From: Astrothelium macrocarpum
Lineage: Eukaryota; Ascomycota; Dothideomycetes; Trypetheliales; Trypetheliaceae
Reading direction: 5' to 3'
Assembly (NCBI GenBank): GCA_021030915.1
Contig: JAGEMR010000009.1
Span: 1-64,000, forward strand
Length of the DNA: 64,000 bases
This document shows, in pieces, positions 1 to 11,167 of this stretch. Under the pieces are notes generated by a model. It was given only the letters and a program-made list of their open reading frames with translations, had not been told where the DNA came from and searched no databases. The translations under genes were made by a program, and so were the position numbers. How positions within the stretch are numbered: the stretch's first letter is position 1; each line of letters starts with the position of its first letter.

Positions 1-845
1 ATATTTTAATTTATTGTATAATAAAGTTTTCAATAAAACTAATTATTATATATTATAATAAATTAAAAATTAAATTTATAATTATAATATTTTATATATA
101 TTTATATAAAATATATATTAATAATAATAAATTTATAAATATTTATAAATTTTATTTTTATTTATATAATCTATATATTATGATTTAAATTTTATATAAA
201 AATAATAATTATTTATTATATTAAATTAATTTTAAATATTAAAAAAATAATTAATTTTTAAATTTAATTTATATATTAAATAATGATTATTTTTTTCAAT
301 TTTTTTTACATTAATAATATAATTTTATATATAAATTTTAACATTTTTTTAAAAAAAAATTAAAAATATTATTATTTTATATAAATAATTAATTTTGAAA
401 ATTATATATAAATATTTTTTATATTTTTAATAATTTATGTATATAAATCTATTTTTAAATAAAAATTTTTTATTATATAATAAGTTTTATATATAAATTT
501 TTATATTTTTAAAAAAAAATTTAAAAAATATTAAATATTAATAACTATTTTTAATTATAAATATATTATTATACATTATATATTAATTATTTTTTTTATT
601 AAAATTTATTTTTATATATAATAATAAATAAAAATATTAATTTTTATTATTATTTTATTATTTATTTATTAAAATAATTAAAAAAATATTAAAAATTATT
701 AAATTTATTAAATTTAATACATTATGATAAATATTTAATATTTTTATTTACAAATTGAATATCATATTTTGATTGATTTATTTTATTTATATGTAAAATT
801 TAAAATTAAAATATATTATATTCGTTGAGTTATTTAATTTTAAAT
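1..845. repeat. extreme AT-rich block
   Basis: This stretch is almost pure A and T. A rough count by eye finds only about 30 G or C bases in 840. No open reading frame of useful length and no exact tandem unit is visible. It ends sharply near 845, where ordinary sequence of about 45-50 % G+C begins. Such blocks in filamentous ascomycetes are usually repeat-derived isochores mutated by RIP, but 3-4 % G+C is lower than most RIP products, so a mitochondrial-type insertion or a centromeric or subtelomeric satellite is also possible. Which of these it is cannot be told from the window. Confidence 0.8.
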
Positions 846-985
846 TTTGGTGGTGAGGTGTGCACGACGTGGGACCGTGCACGAGGTGGTGAACTCTCCT
901 AACGTCGGGCCCCATCAATGTCCCTGCTACCGTTCAATCAAGATTCCTTGTTCCATGTCACGAATGCGAGATATAAACAGTAATA
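846..985. promoter_or_regulatory. short 5' region of the nit2-like gene
   Basis: Only about 140 bases separate the AT block from the omega-amidase start codon. The first 40 bases contain the octamer GTGCACGA twice in direct orientation, about 18 bases apart, each with a GTGCAC palindrome. No TATA box is evident. The promoter must lie either here or inside the AT block. Confidence 0.3.
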
Positions 986-1935
986 ATGGCAAAAGTGATT
1001 AGAAGGCCCTTGAAATTGGCATTGATTCAGTTCGCGACAGGTTCTTAGACCACAATTGTCAAGTGACTTGGAGAATTCGCTCTAATAACTAAGCAGGTGC
1101 AGATAAGACTACCAACCTCAATCGTGCTCGGTCTCAAGTACTTGAGGCAGCACGTAAGGGGGCGAATCTAGTGGTACTCCCGGAATGTTTCAATTCACCT
1201 TATGGAACTTCTTTTTTTCCAAGATACTGTGAACAGCTTCTGCCCTCGCCGCCTTCAGAACCACAGTCGCCTAGCTATCACGCCTTAGCGGCATTGGCAA
1301 AAGAGGCTGAAATATATCTGGTGGGCGGGAGCATTCCGGAGCATGATCCATCGACTAAAAAGTATTACAACACAAGCTTAACATTCGATCCACAAGGAAA
1401 CCTGTTAGACACCCACCGCAAGGTACATCTCTTCGACATCGACATTCCTGGCAAGATCAGCTTCCATGAAAGCGACGTGCTCAGCCCCGGCAACAAAGTC
1501 ACATTGATTGATCTCCCAGACTATGGCAAGATTGGGATTGCAATCTGCTACGATATCAGGTTTCCAGAATTAGCGACAATAGCAGCGCGCAAAGGTTGTT
1601 TCCTCTTACTTTATCCAGGCGCTTTCAACCTTACTACAGGTGCATTGCACTGGGAGCTTCAGGCGCGAGCACGAGCCATGGACAATCAAGTCTACGTAGG
1701 TCTCTGCAGCCCAGCCAGAGACATGGAGGCACAGTACCACGCATGGGGCCACAGTATGGTCGTCGACCCAAATGCGCAGATCATGTCGGAGGCCGACGAA
1801 CGGGAAGGTATTATATATGCAGATCTCGAGAATGGCAAAATTGAGGAGACGAGAAAAGGAATACCTCTTTACACTCAACGGAGGTTTGATGTGTATCCGG
1901 ACGTATCCGAGGGTAAGATTAAATTTGATGGGTGA
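986..1935 (+). CDS. omega-amidase / carbon-nitrogen hydrolase (Nit2-like)
   Basis: The predicted 297-aa protein belongs to the nitrilase superfamily, Nit2/omega-amidase branch, which hydrolyses 2-oxoglutaramate or 2-oxosuccinamate left by glutamine and asparagine transaminases. Exons are 986-1040 and 1097-1935; the 56-nt intron has GT..CAG ends. The first ATG follows an in-frame TAA at 974. The catalytic triad is visible as Glu48 (LPECFNSPYG), Lys127 (HRKVHLF) and Cys169 (GIAICYDIRFPE). The C-terminus ends with the family's RFDVYPDVS segment, so the gene looks complete. Exon 1 supplies the first beta strand (LALIQFAT). It starts 140 bp from an extreme AT block. The fold assignment is strong; the exact substrate is inferred from the closest family. 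Confidence 0.93.
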
Positions 1936-3195
1936 ACCCGATGACACTCGTGTAGCCGTCAAGGGAGTCAAATCCAATGAAAAAGAAAGGCGTCGGGAAC
2001 GGTTTACAGATTATGAAGCTTGTAGTACAGAAAACATGATGGATGGAAATCGATTTGCTGACATGTGCTCTAAATTATTCGGATTATGATCTGTTACAGT
2101 CATGACAATTGAGCAAACTTAAATTTCTATTCACCCTTTCTTTTTACGGATGTCTCTAGATCCGCCTACGCTAGCAACTCGTCAAGCTTAGGAGGTGCAG
2201 ACCTGGACCTTGGCTCATGTCTCGACTCATGCAACCACAATCGGTCCGCTCGATTCCTACCCAAGCCTTCACACGAATTGCATTTGGTGGCGTAAGTTTA
2301 GCAGACCTTCTGAAGTGCAATACCCGAAGCCTTCAACTCCCCTCCTTATCATTAGGATTCGAAAGATAAATTTTTGTGGCTGAACGCCAATTTTAGATTA
2401 GTCCGCCTCGTGTCCTCATCTGGCGCGGCTCGTGCTCTCCAACAACCCCCAACCTGGCATCTGCCACATCAAAGTAAATGAAACTTCACCAACATGCTAC
2501 TCTTTTGGTGTCAGCGCGCACATATCTCGGATGAGTTCAAGCTTTACTGTTGGCTTTTCTTGGCTTGGTGGCCAGGATCCGTGCCTCTCTGGGAGGATCA
2601 TTGAAGATCCTCCTATGCTGATTCATTCGCCTCGAGGCCCATAATGGGCACTAGGTTGTGTTTCAAGATTTCGCCGGATGGTAAGATGCCCTTACAACAG
2701 TCGCCCTGACCAGGTAGGAACTCGTGGAATTACATCCATTCCATTGAAGATGTTTTTTAATGTTGTTAAGACATTCGTGGCTTGGGCCTTCCATGATGGT
2801 GTTGGCAAGAATAAAAGTCTCATCCAACAAGACTGATGCCAACTGGATCTAGCGATTTAAGATGAAAATTATGGGTTCAAAGGGGCTACTGGAATAGACT
2901 CTGGAAGGTGTGGCGAAGGCGGGTCGGCCGGAGCTGCTCTAGATAAACTTACCAGTCTGGCGATCAGGGTTTGCACAACTCAGCCAGTCGATTACTCACG
3001 CGACTACAAGTCTTAGGATCTAAGCTACTTTGGAAGACGTGATTCTCGCTGGTTGACCGTGCGTTCATCATATAAGTACTCTCAATCGGTCCCCTCTTGA
3101 ATGGACATCAGTGTATGCAAGCGTCTCTCCTATTAGTAGATATTTCACCTCCGTGCTTAGTCTACATCATTCGTTTCCTATCTCCCAAAGCCGCA
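1936..3195. other. intergenic, no gene recognised
   Basis: About 1.26 kb between the amidase and the small orphan ORF. Several open frames of 60-105 codons occur (for example 2195-2383 and 2432-2644 on the plus strand), but none has recognisable domains, splice support or codon bias. No RNA gene is seen. Confidence 0.5.
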
Positions 3196-3495
3196 ATGTC
3201 ATCTCTTCAGACCAGCTCCAACTCTTCGCCGACTCCAAAACCCACGCGCCGCAGATCAGATGGGGGTCTCTTGATCAAGCATCGTCAGCAACAACGGGAG
3301 GCATTTGAACTTGAACAAATGAGGGAGCACCTGATTGAAAGGGAGGCTCTTGTGAACTCGGTCCGCTTGTACAAAGAACGAACCTTTAGGCCTGAATGCC
3401 AACGAGCCGTGTCCTCTTCCTTGCAAACGCGTAATACTTCACCCTCTTCGGATTTTTGGACCGTAGTGGGCAAAGACGGCTCTTACAAGCAGTAA
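3196..3495 (+). CDS. small hypothetical protein, charged, coiled-coil-like
   Basis: A 99-aa open frame starting MSSLQTSSNSS. The same frame is open upstream to an ATG at 3097, but the hydrophobic upstream stretch does not resemble the rest, so the internal start is preferred. The N-terminal third is Ser/Thr/Pro-rich, followed by a basic patch (KPTRRR). A Gln/Glu/Arg-rich segment (about residues 35-65) could form a short coiled coil. The family is not recognised. It lies just upstream of the convergent HD-domain gene. Expression is unproven; it may be an orphan or spurious. Confidence 0.35.
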   Translation: MSSLQTSSNSSPTPKPTRRRSDGGLLIKHRQQQREAFELEQMREHLIEREALVNSVRLYKERTFRPECQRAVSSSLQTRNTSPSSDFWTVVGKDGSYKQ

Positions 3496-3769
3496 CGAAA
3501 CGCGAAAGACTGACAATCTCCACCACTATTGGTTCTGGTTTGGTGTAAATCAATCCTTTGGCTGTCGGTTGTCACCCGAGTTAATGGAATCTCTTGAACA
3601 AGCTGGTTGACGGTCAGGAATTCTCGACGAAAACTTGCAATGAGCGAGCGAGAACGAACACTTTGAAAGTGGTGCAACACCTTCGGACGGTAGCATGACG
3701 TACGAAATGACTGGACGTCATCATTTTTTCTCAGAACTTCCGAGCACACTATGCTATTTTCGCAATTTC

Positions 3770-4378
3770 TTAACGCTTCAAATGATCCATGATCATAGCT
3801 TCATATGCATTCAACCCTTCAACATGAAGATCTTGGATTTTGGCCCCATCATCCCACCTCCTCAATTTGCACATCTCATCAACCCAACAGCCAGTACTCC
3901 ACTCCTCGAGTTCCTTCCCGGTCAGTGGGCCACCTTGAAATTCCAAGCTCTTTTTGCTCGCATCGCTAAGGTTATCGTAATAGGCAGAATCCACGGCACA
4001 AAGATAGCGCTTAGCTTCAACATGCGATCCTACGAGAGCGCAAACCTTCGGGGAGAACCCAAGTTTTGAAAGGTACTCAGCGCCAATTGATTCGTGGCCA
4101 ACTCGACCAACGCTGGTTCCACTGGATTCGGAGGACATATTTTGAACCCTGCCAGTGATATAACGGACTTCAGACGCTGGAAGGAATTGTCCGATGTCGT
4201 GCAAAAGCGCCGCAATAATCATCTCGGAATCACCGCTGTTCATTGAGGCGAAATGTGCACATTGGAGTGAATGCGCAAGTTGGCTGATTGGCTCACCGAT
4301 GTAATCGCTTGAGCCATGATCAGCCAAAAGCTTGATGAGAGAGGAGGTTCTATCCTCGGGTGACATTGAGAAAGACAT
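3770..4378 (-). CDS. HD-domain mixed-valent diiron oxygenase, PhnZ/TmpB-like
   Basis: A 202-aa intronless HD-domain protein. In bacteria PhnZ and TmpB are HD enzymes that use a mixed-valent diiron centre and O2 to break the C-P bond of alpha-hydroxyphosphonates. Residues match the known ligand set in order and spacing: Tyr26, Glu29 and His36 in DYIGEPISQLAHSLQ, His60-Asp61 in LLHDIGQF, His95 in GHESIG, His119 in GSHVEAKRYL and Asp176 in RRWDD. The Tyr-His, His-HD, His-His and His-Asp spacings of 10, 24, 24 and 57 equal those recalled for PhnZ; the only difference is about 13 extra residues before His95. The gene lies 505 bp downstream of a PhyH dioxygenase on the same strand, as in the bacterial PhnY-PhnZ pair. 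The reaction class is well supported; the substrate is inferred. Confidence 0.85.
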   Translation of the reverse strand: MSFSMSPEDRTSSLIKLLADHGSSDYIGEPISQLAHSLQCAHFASMNSGDSEMIIAALLHDIGQFLPASEVRYITGRVQNMSSESSGTSVGRVGHESIGAEYLSKLGFSPKVCALVGSHVEAKRYLCAVDSAYYDNLSDASKKSLEFQGGPLTGKELEEWSTGCWVDEMCKLRRWDDGAKIQDLHVEGLNAYEAMIMDHLKR

Positions 4379-4883
4379 TACTATGAAGTGAGAAAAGGTA
4401 GTTAATGAGGAGCAATCGAGACGATCAGCATGAACTCAAGACGATCGATTACGTAGAGATTAACGGAACAAGAGTTCTGCACTGGCTACAAGGTTGTATA
4501 AAATTATGAAAGTTGCACGCTCTTTTAACTCCATCGAAGACTATGATGTGACTAAGACGTGGGCGGAACTAAGCCGCGGCTGCAGACGTACTCTTACTTT
4601 TAATCGTCAATAATCTTAAACAGGATTAGAACCAACGGCAAAAGGTTGTAGTAAGCATTTGTCCTTTCAAACGCGTGGCTATACTACGCAAACTACGATG
4701 ATCCTTCCGTATTGTAACTTTTCTTGATAATTGAAAGCTTTGGACTGGGAATAGTCACGTCGTTCGATCCCCAAAATAGTTCTCATGCAATCCATTAAGA
4801 CTCTATCAAACTATTATTCAACTCGGTCTTGACCACTGGTGTGTGAGAGAGAGTGTTGTAGTCTTGTCTTCAATCACGTACGA
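4379..4883. other. intergenic between the PhnY-like and PhnZ-like genes
   Basis: These 505 bases contain no coding potential that I recognise. They should hold the 3' end of the dioxygenase transcript and the promoter of the HD gene. No clear TATA box or terminator is visible. Confidence 0.4.
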
Positions 4884-5857
4884 TCATACTTCCAGCTGCT
4901 TGCCCATAGCTACGCTTAACATTGGAGAGCCATAGCCATACCGCAGAGCGCCTGTAGCATATTCTTCTCCATCTTTTCGCATGTGTGTGGCAGGCCACAA
5001 GCTCTGCCTATCAGCATAGTACAGGTCGTGCAAGTCGCCTTCGCGGGCGCAATTGTATGTCGCGTACAAAGCTTTACGACTCGAGTTGCTTCTATTTGGA
5101 CCGCTTCGATGCGCAAGGTATGATCCGAATACGAGTAATTGGCCTACAAGTTGTGAGTCAAACCTTCACCTATCAGCGACAACACTCACCGGCCTCTAGC
5201 TCTACTGGAGTCCACTTTTGTTTCTGAGCCCAGCCTGGTTCGATGCAATTGTCATTTGCAATTGGAACGTCCATATTATGACTTTTGTCCACAACCTCGA
5301 GACCTCCGTTGCTCATGTTCGACGGGTCGATAGCCAATAAAATTGTCAGATGTTTTACATCCTTCACGTGTCTGTATGCTGTAGAGTCAATATGTGGTGA
5401 GAAGCCACCTTCCAAGAGTCAGTTTGCCGCTCATTTATACGTAATTAGCCGACCCACCACTTCCAGCTAATTTATAGTTTATCTTTTCTTTGAATAGAAG
5501 CATTGGCTCGCCTGAGAGCTGACGGAGTACACTGAGTAACTTTGAACCGCGCAAGAGATCATTTAATCCCGCATGATAATTGGCATAATTTTCAGTTCTG
5601 CAGAGGACGCGTTTGCCATCTATGTTAACCTCCTGCCTCGTAATTAGTTCATCTACTGATTTTCATTGTTACCACGAACTAACCTCGTAGGGCATGTAGG
5701 GCGTTTCTTCGTCAACTGGCCAATCGTGGACTTCCTGGGCCCACAGTTGCAAGTCCTTAAGCTCAGTTGGATTCAAAATGTCTCTTAAGACAATGTACCC
5801 ATCGTCTTTAAACAAACCAATCTGTGCCTGAGACAATTGTACAGCCATTGCTCTCAA
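4884..5857 (-). CDS. Fe(II)/2-oxoglutarate dioxygenase, PhyH family (PhnY-like)
   Basis: Four exons (5684-5857, 5458-5632, 5190-5408, 4884-5143) give a 275-aa protein; all three introns are GT..AG and about 46-51 nt. The facial triad is His122 and Asp124 (SPHIDSTAY) plus His201 (GSYLAHRSGP), and Arg212 (NSSRKALYATYN) is placed to bind 2-oxoglutarate. The segment FKEKINYKLAGSGGF is typical of the PhyH subgroup that contains PhnY, the 2-aminoethylphosphonate alpha-hydroxylase. The next gene on the strand encodes a PhnZ-like HD oxygenase, so hydroxylation followed by C-P cleavage is the likely pathway. PhyH enzymes act on many substrates, including phytanoyl-CoA and toxin scaffolds, so substrate identity is an inference from the pairing. 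The gene is intact. Confidence 0.85.
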
Positions 5858-7182
5858 TCTGATATGCTTTGGTTTGGGTTATCTTGCATCGAACTGAGAC
5901 TTGTTCCCACGGCTTTATGATCCTCTGATTGCTGTGCGGAATGAGTCCGCTCATCGTAAAAGTTCGCATCAAGGATCCTTTGCAGAGTTTGCCCTCCAGA
6001 CCTTCTGAGACCTCAGGCCTGCATCTGCAGTAGATGACTACGCGAGGTAAACAGTTCTCGATCTGCATAAATTGCCGTACTATGATTGGATATCGTGACA
6101 GGTGGACTTTCATTGGCTGAGGCATGGATTCGGATGCGTAGAACCACCCCAACAGAAACCAGGTCGATGAAAATCATGGACATTCAGGAAAGTTGTCTCC
6201 AACACGTGTCACCATCGAGTTGTATGAGGGGTCAATTTGTGGCTTGCGTCTCTTGGAGTCAAGACCTACACCCCACTCAATAATGCCGACACGTTTTCAT
6301 TGAAGGCCTGACTTCCATTTACGTGCGGTTCTCGTCCTTGGGGACTGCGCATATATACGTGCGGTGAAATCCTACAAACCTTAGAATGATACGCGCATGT
6401 TAGTTCTCTGTCGTCACGTGTCGCCCACGTCTTTGACGTAAAGGGTCGCTAGCTTTTATACAGTACTTTTGTTGAGTAGGAGCCACGAGATTCGAGGAAA
6501 AGGTACGGACCGTAAACCTGTAAGATTTCCTATGTTGGCTTGAAAAAGTAACGCTTTCAGCAAGTGTACATAAGATCGTAGTGGTACCTGGCAACTCCGC
6601 CAGGTCCGAAGAGGTTTGCTTGTGGTAATGGGTGCCTACCATACCTACCGTACCTACCTGGGTACGCATCAACTTAAGTTACCCTGGCACGAATTCCCAA
6701 TAATACCGTGAAGCATTTGATTCAGCTTTGTGTCCACGTGCGTTAGTAGCAACGGGATCTGCCCGGTATGCCGACGCATGCTGACGGAACTCATGAAGCC
6801 GACTAACGCTACCACGAGTGGCTGACTGAGGGCCTTTGCGCCTGAGCATTGCTCGTATTACCTCTAATTTGTGTCTTTCTCGATCTCATGCGCACCGACA
6901 GTCTTTTCCCATACACGGCCTTTTGGCCATTCCGCATGCCTCTAATGCGTACTGAGCTCTGAGATCAAAGTATTTCGTCTCCAACACTTCAAGGCGCGAC
7001 CACGGCGCTGTTGGTTGTGAGATCAACACCACCGTATTACTACCTATTCTGCCTCCTTCCATCACCCCTAAACTTAAAGAATCTACAAATTTGGTCATAG
7101 CCAAGCGCCGCACCAAATCCGGAGCTTACAGAAACAAGAAGAAGAGCGTAGCTAGCACTTTTGCTGCTTCCATAGGAGGGTC
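5858..7182. promoter_or_regulatory. divergent intergenic region, PhyH gene and lipin gene
   Basis: A 1.3-kb spacer between a minus-strand dioxygenase and the plus-strand lipin. No convincing gene is seen. A cluster of CCTACC/TACCTA words lies at 6634-6665 (about four copies ending in GGTAC), very like the cluster at 62801-62830 before the intradiol dioxygenase. The rest is ordinary unique sequence. Confidence 0.35.
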
Positions 7183-9681
7183 ATGCAATACGTGCGATCG
7201 ATATCTGGCTCCGTGTCAAAGACCTGGAACTCCATAAACCCAGCCACACTTAGTGGTGCGATCGATGTCATCGTTGTTGAGCAAGAAGATGGTACACTCG
7301 CGTGCTCTCCATTTCATGTGCGCTTCGGAAAGTTCTCTCTTCTTCGACCATCAGAGAAGAAGGTTGAATTCCGAGTCAATGATGTCAAGCAGGACTATGC
7401 GATGAAGCTTGGGGACGGAGGCGAGGCTTTTTTTGTCTTCGAGACCACACAAGCGATACCCGTCGACCTCCAAACATCACCCCCTGTCTCACCAGATGCC
7501 AGTCCGCAACCGCAACCTCTTCCAGAGTCATTACCTGCACCAGCTTTTGCTGAACCTGAACCTCTCGATCTTGGAAGTGGAAGCGGAAGTCCGCCGAAGT
7601 TCATGAAGACATTGTCTGGCGAAGCGGTTCCAATATTGCAAAGGCAAAGCCAAAGTGATCTAGGTGAGGGATAGGAGCTCTGCCATCCATTGTTGACACT
7701 AACTTCCAAGGTGGCCTTTCATCGATCCCTCAAGAAGCGACACGGTCTACTCGGCCTTGGTCAGCGGATTGGTCCTCCCATACCACATTGCCGGTGAGAC
7801 TTGAGCGAACGTCAAGTGACAATCTCGTACATATAGCAAGAGGCAGTCTTGACGATAGTCTAGACGGTCTGAGGATTGACCAAGATGATCACGCGCTGCA
7901 GTCTTTGGAATCGCACCAGGGTGATCGGGGAAGTTCCGCGAGCCCACCTACCCTTCCCGCTAACGAGGCCATGACTCGCGCGATTAATCTATCAAAGAAG
8001 CTTCAGAGCTCCAACATTCCTACTCAAGTCACGGACGAAGGAGACCTCATGCTGGATATGACCGGGTACAAGAGTAGCGAGGACGAGGCTCTGCGTACGG
8101 AGGTGATTGCGCGTAAGATTTTACACGATGAGTTGGAGGGCAACTATGACATTGGCTCTCTGATTGGAGTGGATGAAAAAGGAAATTTGTGGATTTATAG
8201 CAGTGAAGAAGCGAAAGACGCGGCAGCGCAGAGGGCAGCACAGAATATCAACACACTACGCCCTACCCCTGTCGTTTTGAACGATACCATATCAGATCCA
8301 GGTTATCACAGCGATGACAATCTGAGTAATGATGACTCGGACGTGCTGGGTAGCCATCATCGTAGGGATTCTGATAGTGCCGTGAGCCTCTCCACACCGC
8401 CCGGAACGGCGAAGGGATCAGCTACTGGTGATCAAACGATAAACTATGCCAAGACGCTACGACTGACAAGTGATCAGCTCAAGGCGATCAAGCTAAAACC
8501 TGGAATCAACTCAATGAGCTTTTGCGTGAACAGGGCTGTCTGTCAGGCAAACATGTATTACTGGAAACATGATGTCCCTATTGTTATCTCTGACATCGAT
8601 GGAACAATCACAAAGTATGCGTTGAGTGGTCCTCAGCTTTGGGTTCAAAGTTCTCACTTTAGACATTAGGTCCGATGTGCTTGGTCATGTCTTGAATACT
8701 TTTGGCAGAGACTGGACTCATGCTGGTGTTGCAAAACTCTACACCGATATTGTCGCCAACGGATACAACATTTTCTATTTAACCAGCCGATCGGTAGGTC
8801 AAGCAGACACGACTCGCGCATACCTCAATGGTGTACTTCAAGACGGATTTCGATTACCGAAAGGGCCCGTCATATTAAGCCCTGATAGGACCATTGCCGC
8901 ACTTCGACGGGAAATTTACCTCAGAAAACCGGAAGTTTTCAAGATGCAATGCCTGAGAGATATTGCTTCTCTTTTTGGAGAAGGCCGTTGCCCATTTTAC
9001 GCCGGATTTGGAAACCGGCTCACGGATGCTCTGAGCTATCGATCCGTCAATATTCCCCCAACAAGGATCTTCACTATCAACTCGAATGCGGAGGTATCTC
9101 TACACTTGGCTTTGACGACGTACAAGACGGGTTATGTCACGATGCGCGAGCTCCTGGATCATTTCTTTCCTCCAGTGGGATTGTTGGTTCAAAATGGTGG
9201 CGAACAATTTACCGATTTCAATTATTGGCGTGATCAGCCTCTTCCACATGATGAATTCTCCGCGAGCGAAAGTGAGGATGAAGATGACGATGAAGATGAC
9301 GGAGCACCATCGAGTCCCATAAAGCGTCGTGTTCAAAGTGAAGATGAGGGCAGTGAGCTCGATGAGAGCTTGAGAGAGAGCTATTTCTCGCGAGATTCTA
9401 TAGATGAAAGTGGAGATCTGGGCGATTCAATTGTTGAAAGTGCAGCGGGAGACGCAGTATTGAGTCCAATCCCACAAGAGGATGATATCACTCAGGACGT
9501 CGACGATGAGAACAGTGATGAAGATATTGGCGGGGACCTTGAAGATGAATCAGAGTTGAGAGAAGAGGTTGATATCCTTGGTTTGACCGGGCGAGCGCCT
9601 AATCAAGCAAAGGAGGAAGATATGAGACATCACCAAGTGAGATCTACCCTATCCTCAAGTCCACGGAAAGAGAGCATCTGA
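7183..9681 (+). CDS. lipin, Mg-dependent phosphatidate phosphatase (Pah1/Ned1 type)
   Basis: Exons 7183-7663, 7711-8614 and 8670-9681 encode 798 aa. The enzyme dephosphorylates phosphatidate to diacylglycerol at the ER/nuclear membrane and controls triacylglycerol and phospholipid synthesis. The N-LIP domain covers about residues 1-105 (starting MQYVRSISGSVSKTWNSI) with the conserved Gly80 (LGDGGEAFF). The C-LIP HAD domain carries the catalytic DxDxT motif DIDGT at 455-459, split from the next segment by intron 2. A conserved YWRD tryptophan element follows the phosphatase domain. The tail is strongly acidic (Glu/Asp/Ser-rich), as in yeast Pah1, where an acidic tail docks on the Nem1-Spo7 phosphatase. 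Ser/Thr-Pro sites in the middle linker fit control by phosphorylation. Start and frame are well supported. Confidence 0.95.
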
Positions 9682-10402
9682 CACACTCTCCCGTGCGTTG
9701 ACTGCTGGAGCATCAAAAGCGGCGTTGGCATTGCAATGGAACCATGTCTAGAATAATTCGGGCGCCTAAAAGCGACGTATTCGTCATTTTCGTGTATCAC
9801 TATTACGCATTCGCCGGAGTCTTGAATAGACAAACCTAATACGTGAGAAAATGCAAGATACGATTTTTGTAGTCTATCATACGCGTACTTGAATGCCTAA
9901 TCATGGTGGACATTACCGGGTTTTTATAGATTTTCAAGTTTGAGAGCCAGCAATTGGACATTAACGATATTTGATAATGGAAAGTCCGATTGATAAAATG
10001 TTCTCTTCCCAAGCCAGATTCGTGGCACATATTTCAGGGCATCTTTCTGACTTATTTCCCCTTTGAGTGTTGAGACGTGTCAGTATAGGCTCCTTCATTA
10101 CTTGTTCATGTGAGGCTGGTACTTGGTGTAGACTGCTGAAAACCCCCACCCCTAATTTGCCGAACTACCAGCTTTCGACAACTGGCTGCCTGCCGTCAAA
10201 CCTCAAGCTTTTTTTTTCCCTCCTCTTCAAGCAAGCTCGATGCGGAAGCGAACCTTTGGTTGGCACGGGCAGGCCAGATTCTGATACGGCTCCACACTCG
10301 TACAATTTCAAAGAGAGAGCTCGCGCATTGTGACGACCTTGGTGAGCTCCAACGATCGACACCATCCAGCTCAGTCGCGGTAGCTCACTGCTACCGCTAT
10401 CT
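9682..10402. other. intergenic, lipin 3' end and taf9 promoter
   Basis: About 720 bases with no gene. A short T-run (10208-10219) precedes a C/T-rich stretch, common in fungal promoters. Nothing else is recognised. Confidence 0.4.
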
Positions 10403-11167
10403 ATGATGCGCTCGCCGGCGGTAGATGCTCCAACAACGAACGGGATCAACGGTACCTCTACACCAGCAGCAACGGGCGCGACGAGCCCTCCAAATCAGCA
10501 CGCTGGAATCAACGGCAGCGGCATTTCAGATAGCCAAGCACCCCCTCTAGCTGTTCCCACCACGTCTCTAGATGACTTGGGCACCTCTCGCCGGCCTCGA
10601 GACGCGCGTCTCATCCACCTCATCCTGGCCAACCTCGGCGTTAACGCTTACCAAGAGCGCGTACCTCTCATGCTTATGGATTTCGCATACCGATACACCT
10701 CCGGGGTGCTGTCTGACGCCATGCATATTTCTGTAGAATCTGCGCCGTCTGGCCCAGGCAATCCGCGAAGCGCACCGGGCGCTGATGGTGGTGTCACGTT
10801 GGACGCTGTCCGACAAGCAATTGCGAGCCGGTTAAACTACCAATTCAATTCCGTATTACCAAAAGAGTTTCAACTAGAACTTGCTGCGGAGCGGAATCGC
10901 ATTGCACTTCCGAAGCCGGATAAGGAGTTTGGGATTCGCTTACCGCCGGAACGGTATTGTCTCACAGGTGTGGGATGGCAGATGAAGGAAGAATGGGAAG
11001 AAGAGCATGTTGAGGAAGATGAAGAAGATGGCATGGGAGCTGGGCCTGGTGGAGGGCTGGACACAGAGATGGGGGAGGGAGCGGGGGAGGAAGAAGAGGA
11101 TGGTAGGAACGAGTTTGAAGAAGTAATGGGAGGAGAAGGCCAGGACAGCGAAATGCGCGACGCGTAG
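10403..11167 (+). CDS. taf9: TFIID/SAGA subunit TAF9
   Basis: An intronless 254-aa protein with the TAF9 histone fold. Residues about 60-165 hold RRPRDARLIHLILANLGV, YQERVPLMLMDFAYRYTS and a DAVRQAIASRLNYQF helix, followed by the hallmark LPPERYCLTG segment that pairs with LPPDRYCLTA in animal TAF9. The N-terminal 55 residues are Thr/Ala/Gly/Asn-rich linker. The C-terminal 60 residues are very acidic and Gly-rich. In the family TAF9 heterodimerises with TAF6 in TFIID and SAGA and acts in the nucleus. A second Met at codon 2 is an alternative start. The call rests on the histone fold plus the C-terminal signature. Confidence 0.92.
   Translation: MMRSPAVDAPTTNGINGTSTPAATGATSPPNQHAGINGSGISDSQAPPLAVPTTSLDDLGTSRRPRDARLIHLILANLGVNAYQERVPLMLMDFAYRYTSGVLSDAMHISVESAPSGPGNPRSAPGADGGVTLDAVRQAIASRLNYQFNSVLPKEFQLELAAERNRIALPKPDKEFGIRLPPERYCLTGVGWQMKEEWEEEHVEEDEEDGMGAGPGGGLDTEMGEGAGEEEEDGRNEFEEVMGGEGQDSEMRDA

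Noticed and set aside
4755..4775. CGTTCGATCCCC, tRNA B-box-like; a similar word at 46883
   Set aside because: No paired T-stem, acceptor stem or A box can be folded around either copy.
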